Source: Anagrus nilaparvatae (Eukaryota > Arthropoda > Insecta > Hymenoptera > Mymaridae). Taken from it: a stretch of 64,000 nt of DNA. The notes under the pieces are model-generated. The model saw nothing but the letters and a program-made list of their open reading frames with translations. It searched no databases and had not been told where the DNA came from. Location of the stretch: assembly GCA_022575985.1 (NCBI GenBank), contig JAKSXM010000156.1:1426001-1490000 (forward strand). Direction: 5' to 3'. Positions within the stretch are counted from its first letter, which is position 1; every line of letters begins with the position of its first letter. This document shows positions 34,864 through 44,640 of the stretch, one piece after another. A program made the position numbers and the translations under genes.

Positions 34864-35264
34864 ATTTATGTTTTTCGTAATTTTTCTTATTTAGGGGTAG
34901 TTTTTCTTCCCTATAATTAGCCCTAATTTCCCAAACTTGGTGTGTTATCAAGGAAACTCAATATTTCGGTAAATACTTTTGAAAAAATGGTATTAACTTG
35001 ATCATTTTAGCTTCAGTTCCAAAATTTTGCAGAAAAAACACTAATAAGGGGTAGTTTTTGCTTATTTGAGGGTTTTCCCCTATTTTCCAGAAACTTTGGA
35101 CTCCGGATTCGGATTCAGCGACCCAAAAAACCTATTATAAACCCTTAAAAATTAATAATTACAAATATAACAAAAGTGATACCAATACCAATACCAAAAG
35201 TGATACCAATATCACTGGTATAACTGGTATAACTGGTATCGCGTGAGAAAGTCCTGATTTTAGT

Positions 35265-38104
35265 TTAGTGAGGTGTTAAAAAAACTTTGGAAATTTAATA
35301 TTTTTTTGATCTTTAACTAATTGTCAAAAAAAAAATTGATTAAATTAACAGCAAAAGTTAATTTTTTGAAAAATAAAATTTTTTTTTAATTTTGACCAAG
35401 GTTTAAATAAATCAAGGAATTGTTTAGATTCATATCATTTCATATTCAGATTTAAGGTTTATTATTAGAATCTTATTTCGTCTCAGTAAAAAGAGTACGT
35501 GTTATCTTAGATTAAAGATTGGCAATGAATATATATAATGATTTAAATAATATTAAAAATTTGTATATGAAAAATTGTTCTTAAATTCATGTTTTATATA
35601 TCATGAGGGAATCATTTCTTGTGTAAGAAGAGTTAACGCCATCTAGTTATAGATAATAAATTACTAATTCACTATTAGTTTTGATTTTATAAAATGTACG
35701 CATGTGATTTAACAACGAGCTAAAGCAAACTAAAATTTTTTATTCCATTGTTCAAAATTTTCATAATTATTTTGTTCATTTTGAAACTAGATCAATTAAT
35801 ATGGGCACTTATATTTTTTTGTTTTTTAATAAAATGAAAATTAAAAAAGTTTTGCCCGAGTTTTGCCGTCACGCTCAGTTATACAAATACATTGTGACGT
35901 CACACTTCAAGTCCACAATCTATGATTTTTGAAACCATTACAACTTCTTAAATCTTCGAAAAAATAAAAAATTATTTTGACCTATTTTCAATTTATCTAA
36001 AAAAATCATGAAAATTTTTATTCATAAAAGTCCTCTATTTAGCAACAGCAGTTTGTTATTTTTATGAGAAGCGTGGTAATTTTGTGACATTTTTCAGGTC
36101 TGCAATAGTGTAGTAGTTTTATCTAAGCTTTTAACAAATTTTAATGCAAACATATTTTGGATTACAAACATACATATTTCCTAAAGTATCTTATTGTAAG
36201 TATAAGATAAAAATATTTGCTCATATAATAATTAATTTCAAATTTTTTTTTAAATTTCAAACAGGTTTAAGAAATATATTTTGATTGTGGAGGACATTAC
36301 TAACCATGTTGTATTTGCCATTGTTACTTTAATTAATAATTTTACTTTGACAAATGTTAAATATTTGACTTATGAGAAATTTTTTAATTTTAACAGAACT
36401 TGCTTGGCTCCACTTGCCAAGTCCACTTGCTTATACAGAGAAGGGATGATTTTGAAACTTGAAAATCTAGAGGAGGTTAAATGCGTTCCATTTAAGGGGA
36501 GGAAAAATATATTCCATTAAAGGGGGGTGGGTCGAACGGGACATAAAATAATTTAGGATAATTTGAGTTTAGAGACTTAGCATTTAATGAAGGTAATTAT
36601 TTCAATTAAAAGACGAGCAAGTGAGTATGTTAAGTATTGCATTATTCTATGCACTTGTATTTATTAAACATGTTTCAAGTAACTTGAATCAAGTTTGTGT
36701 TTACACAAACCATTTATACATTTTTTATTACTAACTGAAAAATTGCAAATTTTTTTTTTATAATATATAGAAATCTTCAAAATCATAACAAGAATCTTTT
36801 ACCTACTGTGTTTTTTCAAAATTATTATATTTAGATAATTAATCCCAATTATTTCCATTTTCCAGTAGAAAAATATGCTTTGAAACCTTTTTATACTTCG
36901 TTGGTTGTTGATAATATTTGAAAAACTTTAGATTTTGTTATGTTATTATGCTAACAAGTACAAAAACTGATTAAAAATAGATTTCGCTGCTGAATTTAAA
37001 AATAAAATGGAATAATATTTCTTTTCAAAATATTATAATTTATAACTTGAACGAATAATTACCGAGCCACTCGAATATCTTTCAAGCAACCCCCTTTATC
37101 CTTTAGTATAGTAAAGGCAAAAGACAATTTTACGCAGCAGGATGCCTTTTATAAGTAGGTATACCTTTATAATATGAAAGATCAGCTTTATATTATAGTC
37201 TCCATGTCCTCCTGAACTTAAGAGAATAAGATTTTGCTTAAGGATATGTAGAAGCTTAAAATATGAGATTTTTTTCTTACATTTGTGCTTTGAATAATAT
37301 TGTATTCATATAAACGTATATCTTCAAAATATGTGTAGCCCTGAGGCAAAATTTTTTTTAACTGAATTGACAGCTCCAGCATCCGTCAAGTTTTTGCAAT
37401 TCATTAGATGTTTGACCTAGCTTTATATATGTGTATAAGAAAAATAAAAATGATGATACCCTAAATGAAGGCCCTTATGCAAATCGGTTGCAAACGATGC
37501 ACATATACGTGAGATTGGGCAAAGTTTGAAAAAAAAGTAATTACGTGAATCGATTGCGAGAAGTTCCATTATCGAGACTCAGCGGGTTGTCGCGACACCT
37601 TTTTTTATTATAATATGCACTCTTATTTCCGACTTTTCGATTTCTTAATATCTTCTATATAATATATTGGTGAATTAAAAAATTTTAACTGGCAAAAAGT
37701 TCTATTAACTTTAAATATAAATATTCCATTTTTCTTTTTTTTTCTTATTCATTTTTTTTTTAATGAAGCAAAATTTTTCTTTTTGTGTTGTATTCATATC
37801 TGGATAATGAAACTGCCTATTTAATTGACAAATGGCTTATAAATTTATAACGACCAAGTAATTTACTTCTCAAAATTCATTTATTTATGAAAAAGGATTA
37901 TTTTTTTAAAATTGAACTGACTCATACATTTTATGCATTTTTAAATGATGAAAGGATAATCCTAATATTATTACTCATTTATCAATCAAGGGTACGTTCA
38001 GACAATTTTTTATTTTAGAAAGTCTAATCAGTGAAAATCCTCAAAAAACATTTGAATGAAAATTATTTTTAAATTTCAAGCAAGATCTGAAATTTTTTAT
38101 GGGT
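35265..38104. other. Mostly unique AT-rich DNA
   Basis: No gene recognised. A partial reverse-oriented GAACATGTTC-family interior is seen at 36505-36590 (GGGGGGTGGGTCGAACGGGA and AATTTGAGTTTAGAGACTTA). The patch at 37440-37620 is more complex, non-repetitive and GC-richer (ATCGATTGCGAGAAGTTCCA, CAGCGGGTTGTCGCGACACC). It could be a conserved noncoding element. The 79-codon frame at 36281 lacks domains. Confidence 0.4.
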
Positions 38105-38644
38105 TCACGGCCAGGCTGCAGTTTGCTTGAATATTCAAGAAAATGCTTGAAAATTTAAGCAAAGCAGCCTGCCGGTGTTGTTTAAAATTATATAATTTTT
38201 TTTGAAAAACTTGTTAAGAAAAAAAAGCATAATAGTTTTCTGGAGCGATTTTTTTTGGTTTTAAGTATCTAGGTATTTCAAATTAGTAGCTATGGAAAAA
38301 TTTACTTTCACATAGAGGATCCCATAGATAAACAGATAAAAAATAGGTTAAAATCTTAAAAATTAATTTTTAATCTAGTTGATTTCCCCAGTCTCAAGGT
38401 TTTAACTTTTTTTAAAAAGATTTTGAGATGTTTTAATGTTTTTCTTTTGTAAAATTGAACCTTATAATCAAGGCGCTAGCAATATTAAATACATCCATAA
38501 ATTTTAAATGCAGTGATAGTAATCTAAACCAGTGGATCATCCATATTTTTTTCGCTAAAAACGATTGTTAAGTTTTCATTCAGCTTTCTTTGAATAGTTT
38601 TGAATTATTAACGCAATATCGCCAAAATGACTAAAAAAATACAA

Positions 38645-39102
38645 TTTTTTGAAAATTTTTATTGATTGAGCCCAATTTTTGTATAAAACTTAGGTTTTCG
38701 GGGTCGCTGAAGATGATTCTGAAATCAGATTCTTTAAATTCAAAATGGTGGGCTCTAAATTCCGCATTTCTAAGTTTTTAACTTTAAAATTGGTAGTTTA
38801 ATAATTTAAGCTATTTCAAACATTTTAACTTATATTTACAAGCTCTTTATTTGATCAAGTAAAAAAGTCTTATTTTATAATCGTTATTAAAGACACCAAA
38901 AATTTTAATTCTTCTTCAAAATGCTTGTAATAGGTTAAATTACCGATTTTGAGGTTATATGATTTCTAATTATTTCTAATATAGGATTTAGAAGCTGCTA
39001 TTTTAATTTAATAAATCTAATTTCAGAATCATCATCATCGACCCTGTAATCCTAAGAAGTATACCAAAACTTGGCTTAATCAGCAATATTTTTCAAAAAA
39101 TT
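38645..39102. mobile_element. Foldback element, GGGGTCGCTGAAGATGATT type
   Basis: The left arm TTGAAAATTTTTATTGATTG then AGCCCAATTTTTGTATA and CGGGGTCGCTGAAGATGATT is inverted at 39010-39102 (TCATCATCATCGACCCTGTA then AAAACTTGGCTTAATCAGCA). The arms are about 75 bp and the interior is unique. The core GGGTCGCTGA links it to the large foldbacks. Confidence 0.65.
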
Positions 39103-39411
39103 TTATTTTTATTACTGCATGTATTTAAAAATGTTGGATGCATTTAACATCGTTTACGCCTTGACCAGATAGATTTCAGTTCTCAATTCTGCGCCTCCAT
39201 AAACATAAATAAATTCATCGCGCCATCTGATTTGTCGCATTTAATGTTACAAAAAAATTGCATTCGAGAGTTTAACGGCGGAAAATCTGTTATTTTCTAC
39301 TCCTTTAAATACATGCGAATTGGTAATAAATTTTATAGTTTTTTATTCTTCATCTAAAATAATAATATTATTGTTAACAAAGTGCAATACTTAGTAAGTA
39401 AAATATTAACA

Positions 39412-40558
39412 TATATATGTCGCAGTGTTATAGAATAGTTTGTATTATAGGCTATAATACGGATTATAGAAAAGTAAAATTTTTAAAATCATTACTTTTC
39501 TATGATACTGGAATTTTAAGTGTCATAGCCTATAATCCGTATTATAGCCTATAATACTAACGCACTTTTGTATTATAGAAAAATGAAAAATAAAATCGTT
39601 TTCATCATTCCGCTACCATTCAATTATTTATTTTTTATACTACCTACATAATTATATTAACTTACAATAAAATTTTTAATTGTTTTATTTCAATTATTTA
39701 TATAAATTTAAATTATTTATCTTTTTAATGGTCAATATAAATGGGTGCACAAATATGAAAATAAATTCTTCGTGTTATTCTTATGGGATTTTTTATTTAT
39801 GCGGACGTTTTTCACATTTTGAGGCTCATATTTAAATAGCTCTTGATTGAAGCCAAAAAATTTACTCATATTTTGGATACCTTATTTTTTCATCAAAACT
39901 GAACAAGATACATTAAGTAAAATACCGCATACACTTGGAGAAAACGACCCGGACGTTTTTCACATTTTTATTTTGTATGAGCGTTTTAAAAATTTAAAAC
40001 TGAAAATTTTCGTTGATAAACTTTTGATTATCCAAACTTTAAGTTTTCCACGATTCATATATGAGTAGTATGTTAACTAGCAGCAGCTGTAGTTGCAGCT
40101 AAACAATCTCTTTCTGGTGGTCAGGGGTACAAAAAATGCAATTACAGAGCTTCCGCTAAACAGTGTTCAACAAATAGATGTCAATGTTATAAAGCTCAGG
40201 TTTTATGTAATTCACGTTGTCATTTTAGTGGTCCATGTAAAAATAAATAAAATAGTAATAATATTTAAATAAATAATTAAAATAAAATAATTAAAAATTT
40301 TATTGTAAGTTAATATAATTATGTAGGTAGTATAAAAAATAAATAATTGAAAGGTAGCGGAATGATGAAAACGATTTTATTTTTCATTTTTCTATAATAC
40401 AAAAGTGCGTTAGTATTATAGGCTATAATACGGATTATAGGCTATGACACTTAAAATTCCAGTATCATAGAAAAGTAATGATTTTAAAAATTTTACTTTT
40501 CTATAATCCGTATTATAGCCTATAATACAAACTATTCTATAACACTGCGACATATATA
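39412..40558. mobile_element. DNA transposon remnant with ~290-bp terminal inverted repeats
   Basis: The arms 39412-39700 and about 40269-40558 are inverted and almost identical, with tips TATATATGTCGCAGTGTTAT. Inside each arm the phrase TATAGCCTATAATCCGTATT also occurs as an internal palindromic pair. The 570-bp centre encodes the Cys-rich tail at 40077-40250. The central position, matched long arms and transposase-like coding residue indicate an internally deleted autonomous element. Flanking bases are TA-rich, so the target duplication is ambiguous. ACGTTTTTCACATTTT occurs twice in the centre (39802 and 39953). Confidence 0.8.
40077..40250 (+). pseudogene. Cys-rich (CXC-like) C-terminal tail of an integrase-type transposon protein
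   Basis: The frame is open from after TAA at 40074 to TAA at 40248-40250. It encodes an AAAVVAAKQSLSGGQGYKKC opening, then a Cys array spaced C-x8-C-x4-C-x-C-x6-C-x3-C-x5-C that ends CNSRCH...PCKNK. A tail of this kind (GGQGF-x-KC followed by CxCKKA-like and CNSRCH blocks) closes many integrase/transposase proteins of Ginger-like and related elements in animals. One expected Cys is Tyr (CNY). There is no start codon and no upstream catalytic core, because the rest of the protein is deleted. The upstream open frame at 39847 is in another frame and has no recognisable domain. Confidence 0.65.
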
Positions 40559-40985
40559 ATACGAATGTAAATAAATATAGTCCCTACTGTGTAATTTAAG
40601 CTGTGAATTTCTGTATTTGTCAATTTTATTAAAATAGGAATTTGTTACTTATTATTTACTATTAATTAATAATCCATAGTCAAATTATTGTTTTGCATGA
40701 ATGACAAGAAAACTCCAAAATTAATGAAAAATTTTTACATGCGTGGGACTACAGGAGTAAAAAATATAGCAGACCCTTTTTCGACGTTAAATGCATTTTT
40801 TCTGCATAACATTAAACATTAAAATTTATGAAGTTTTTTGTCTTTTATGTAAAATAATAATTTTATTATGGTTTATTATTTAATAGCAAATAATAACTAA
40901 CAAATTTCTATTTTTAATTAAATTGATAAATACAGAAATTCACAGCTTAATTTACACAGGGACCATATTTATTTACATTCGTATT
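40558..40985. mobile_element. 428-bp element with ~85-bp terminal inverted repeats
   Basis: The left arm AATACGAATGTAAATAAATA then AGCTGTGAATTTCTGTATTT is inverted at the right (AAATACAGAAATTCACAGCT then TTTACATTCGTATT). It abuts the previous element exactly. Its interior (40640-40830) contains a diverged copy of the flanking arm sequence (ACATGCGTGGGACTACAGGA, TTCGACGTTAAATGC), showing local duplication. Confidence 0.75.
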
Positions 40986-41280
40986 ACGCCAATTTATTAA
41001 TATAATTTACTTAATTATTGCACTTTTAATAAATAATTGTTTATAATATTATTATTTTGAATGAAGAATAAGAAACTAAAAAAGTAATAAAAAATTTGCA
41101 TGTGTTTACGGGAATAGAAAATAGCAGACAATATTTCGCCGTTAAACTCTTGAATGTGATTTTTTCCGTATAGCATTCATATCCATTTTCAAATCAACTG
41201 ATATAAAATAATTTCCCAACACGGACAGGCTGCTTTGCTCGAATTTTCAAGTAATTTGCTTGAATTTTCATGTTTTTTGT

Positions 41281-41945
41281 TCCGTAATATTGAAAAATCG
41301 GAAAATATGCTAGGGTGAAAAAATAAAAGTTTTCATCAATGAAAACGTGTTTCTCATCTTCGAAAACCCCCAGGCAAAGTAAAAAGCTTATTCTGAAATT
41401 TTTTTTGGTCCACCATCTTGGAAAACCAGAATATATGCAAGGGCGAGAAAATTAAAATTTTTATGAATGAAAACGTTTTTCTCAGCTTTGAAAACCCCCA
41501 GGTAATGTAGAAAAGTACCTTTATTCGTGTTTTTTCTTCTATCATTTTGGAAAATTGGAAAATATGATGGGGTGAAAAAATTAAAATTTATATTTATAAA
41601 AACGACTTTCTCAACCTCGATAACCCTCAGATAACGTAGAAAGTTTCTATTTTCATGTTTATTGGTCCACCGTATTGGAATATCGGAAAAATGTTTTGAA
41701 TAAAAAATAAGAAATTGCGCCTTCAGGATATCAGCTTTCCATCGTATGGTTTATTTTCAACTCGAAAGTATTCCAGGAGATGACTGAAATTTCAGGGAAT
41801 TCACTCTCTCAGTCAGGGAGTTAACTCTCTAATTCAGGGTGTTAGATAGTTAGACTCCCTGATTTAGGAAGTTAAATCCCTGATTTAGAGAGTTAGAACC
41901 CTCTGGGCCAGAGAGTAATACTTATTAATAATATATATAGTAATA
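41281..41945. other. Noncoding DNA with two local repeat blocks
   Basis: 41330-41650 has three to four direct ~110-bp units sharing GAAAACG(T/A)(G/T)TTTCTCA then CCCCCAGGCAA and GGTCCACC(A/G)T phrases. 41780-41910 is a run of short alternating phrases, (A)GGGAGTTAACTCTCTAATTC and CTCCCTGATTTAGG, which can pair with one another. No gene; the minus-strand 63-codon frame is repeat-derived. Confidence 0.55.
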
Positions 41946-43745
41946 TTTATTTTTGACTCACCTCTGAATAACATAATCTAAAATTGCAAAAAACGACGAA
42001 AAACCCTAAAAAATGGCAGTTTTGCCATTAAAATTTTTTTATGGACAGTAGATATAAATTTTTTGAAAAAACAGGAAAAAACTACGTGCCAAATCACAAT
42101 TTTTTAGAAAAAGATTTTCCTATTTTTTGCTAAAAATCACTGCTTTATCAACAGCGCAAAGTAAAAAATCTTCCTTTTTCTAACTTTGGGCTTACGCAGC
42201 TAAAAATTTTTAAATGGGACCCCAATTTTTTTTTTCTAGAAATCGCACATTTTTCACGTACTTTCACGCGAAAAAAGTTTTTTTTTGATTTGGGACATCC
42301 TAACCTCCAAAACTTTAATTTTCGTTAAAAATAAATGTTTTTTTTCGAGTTTTACTCCAGCCAAAATACGGGTTTGGTTGTATTTTCACTGGCGAACACG
42401 AGATTTGCTCTATTATAGGTTTTTTGGGTCGATGAAAACCAAAATCGGGGTCATTTCGTAAACAAAGTGGGGGCTTCACCCTTAAATTTGCAAAAACAAC
42501 CCCCAAAAAGGGGTTTTTTAAAACATATTTGCATTTTGAGCACTCAGATTTTCACCATACGGTTTGGGTGAGTCAATGATCAAGAATTTCGACTTCTTTT
42601 TCATAAATAATCAATATTTCACCCTTAAAAGAGCTAAAACTACCCCTAAAATAGCTAAATTACCTTTAAAAGGGGTGTTTTTCCTATTTTCGTACTTTTA
42701 GCATCCGGGATAAACCCATGTAGGTTTTTTGGGTCGCTAATCAAGAATTATGACTTCTTTTTCATAAATAATTAAGATTTTACCCCTAAACTGGCTAAAA
42801 CTACCCTAAAAAATGGGACATTTATGCTTTTTTTGTACTTTGAGCGTCCTGGATATGCCCATATAGGTTTTTTGGGTCGCTAATAAAGAATTTCGACTAC
42901 TTTTTTATGATTTAATATTGATAATTTATGAAAAAAAAGTCGAAATTCTTGATTTGTGACCCTAATAACCCATATGGGCATATCCTGGATGCTAAAAGTA
43001 CGAAAATAGGAAAAACACCCCTTTTAAAGGTTAGCTATTTTAGGGGTAGTTTTAGCCACTGCAAGGGTAAAATATTGATTTTTTATGGAAAAGAAGTCGA
43101 AATTCTTAATCAGTGACTCACAAAACCCGTATGGTGCAAATCTGAGCGCACAAAATGCAAATATGTTTAAAAAAAACCCCTTTTTGGGGGTAGTTTTTGC
43201 AAATTTAAGGGTGAAGCCCCCACTTTGTGTACGAAATGACCCCTATTTTGGTTTTCATCGACCCAAAAAACCTATAATAGAGCAAATCTCGTGTTCGCCA
43301 GTGAAAATACAACCAAACCCGTATTTTGGCTGGGGTAAAACTCGAAACAAAACATTTATTTTTAACGAAAATTAAAGTTTTGGTGGTTAGGATGTCCCAA
43401 ATCAAAAAAAAAATTTTTTCACGTGAAAGTACGTGAAAAATGTGTAACTTCTAGAAAAAAAAAATTGGGGGGTCCCATTTAAAAATTTTTAGCTGCGTAA
43501 GCCCAAAGTTAGAAAAAGGAAGATTTTTTACTTTGCGCTGTTGATAAAGCAGTGATTTTTAGCAAAAAATAGGAAAATCTTTTTCTAAAAAATTGTGATT
43601 TTGCATGTAGTTTTTTCCTGTTTTTCAAAAAATTTATATCTACTGTCCATAAAAAAATTTTAATGGCAAAACTGCCATTTTTTAGGGTTTTTCGTCGTTT
43701 TTTGCAATTTTAGATTATGTTATGCAGAGGTGAGTCAAAAATAAA
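41946..43745. mobile_element. 1.8-kb near-complete palindrome (foldback, GGGTCGCTGA family inside)
   Basis: Tips TTTATTTTTGACTCACCTCT (41946) and AGAGGTGAGTCAAAAATAAA (43726-43745) are inverted. The pairing continues almost without interruption for about 900 bp per arm to a centre near 42910. For example, TTTTTTATGGACAGTAGATA pairs with TATCTACTGTCCATAAAAAA, and GGGACATCCTAACC with its inverse at 43388. Within the arms sits a complete GGGTCGCTGA foldback (42354-43336) with tips ACTCCAGCC and GGCTGGGGT. The frames over 42315-43375 are module translations. Arm similarity is the highest of any foldback in the window, suggesting a recent origin or gene conversion. Confidence 0.85.
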
Positions 43746-44640
43746 TAAACCACAAAAAAGTAGACCCTTTGAAAAAATTTTTGAGACCTTGCACGTCCAA
43801 ATCGGTTGTTTCTATTTGGCGTGATGAATTTTTAAAAATTAAAAACTAAAAATTCCGCTCAGAAAACAGCTTTAAAAAGTATAAGCACACGAATTGCCCC
43901 TCAATTTATCATATGGAGATTGAAGATAATTGATATTCGAGTCGATTAGTATATGTTAGAAAAGTGTAACCCCCCCAAATTTTCGCGCTATTTTCAAAAA
44001 ACCACGTTTCCAATGTTATTTAAATGGAGCACATTTTGGCCAATATTGTCAAAACCGGTTATCAAAATTAAAAACCGACTTCGGGAGGTTTTTTGTCACC
44101 AAAAAAGCACCATTTCCTGAGAATCTCAAGTCGCTCCTCTCCAGAGCAGATTTCGCCGAATATTCACCCCCCCCCCCCTTTACGATTTTTCGATTATTTT
44201 AGGGTCTAGGAAGTTCGATCGCATCTAGGTTGATATGGCATCCGAAAGTATATATAAAAACACGTTCTTTCTGAGAAGCTTAATAGAAAACTCGGATATA
44301 CAATTTCTCTGTAGCTTCCGTAATATACCCTGTGAATTTATCGATTTTTCGGGTTCCCGTGTAGGAATTTTTAAAAACTAATGGCAGGACTGGATTCCTG
44401 AGGAAATTTTACTATTGTAGCTCTTTTTTTTATAATTTTTAAACGTTTCTAGAAGGAATGGCATTTAAAAGAAGAATGAGCGGCTGAGGAAAGATGAAAA
44501 CGTGTTTTTTTTCACAAAAATTCGCCCTGGGCTTAATTTGGGGACATAGACCATTTTGGATAGGTAATTGGCAAAAAAAAAATTTTTAGCGTGTTTCAGC
44601 GACCCGAGCTGGAAACTTTTGCTGAATTCACTAAGAATCA
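43746..44640. other. Unclassified repeat-like DNA
   Basis: Moderately complex sequence with a C12 run at 44167-44178 and the phrase AAAAACTAATGGCAGGACTG, which resembles AAAAACTAATGGCAGAAATG in the foldback at 47.9 kb. It ends near a stray CAGCGACCCGAGCTGG. It is probably one or more old element pieces. No open frame. Confidence 0.4.

Larger units (their letters stand above)
24977..35264. mobile_element. 10.27-kb satellite-rich block with inverted tips and 8-bp duplication
   Basis: The tips at 24985 and 35256 are inverted copies: CAGGACTTTCTCACGCGATA plus CCA, 23 bp identical. ATTTTAGT flanks both sides exactly (24977-24984 and 35257-35264). An 8-bp duplication with CA(G)-starting ends is typical of the hAT and P classes of DNA transposon. 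Just inside each tip lies a block of GATACC/GGTATAACT repeats, but these two blocks are in the same orientation. The structure could therefore be one giant element. Alternatively it is a ~110-bp MITE split by a 10-kb insertion that duplicated part of it. Contents are a 300-bp array, a two-armed 55-bp satellite, a TTAA-type element, a nested foldback and AT-rich spacers. No transposase was recognised. Confidence 0.6.
38105..41280. mobile_element. Nested inverted-repeat complex
   Basis: The outer arm pieces are symmetric. 38108-38180 (CAGGCTGCAGTTTGCTTGAA...GCAAAGCAGCCTGCCGG) pairs with 41217-41275 (CGGACAGGCTGCTTTGCTCG). 39215-39411 pairs with 40987-41190 (shared GAATGAAGAATAAGAAACTA and CGCCGTTAAACTC). 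The left side is expanded by about 1 kb that includes its own foldback. The centre holds two further inverted-repeat elements (39412-40558 and 40558-40985). The order shows repeated insertion of foldback elements into one another. Termini of the outermost element are not certain. Confidence 0.65.

Noticed and set aside
24985..35256. A hidden transposase gene in the 10-kb block
   Set aside because: The longer open frames inside (28582, 32515, 33574, 34702) carry no catalytic motif that I recognise, and most overlap repeats.
36281..36520. 79-codon plus-strand frame as a small gene
   Set aside because: No domain, signal or splice context was seen. Its end runs into a partial GAACATGTTC-family repeat.
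42354..43336. Target-site duplication of the inner foldback in the 1.8-kb palindrome
   Set aside because: The flanks CGAGTTTT and AAAACTCG are inverted, not direct, copies and belong to the outer palindrome.
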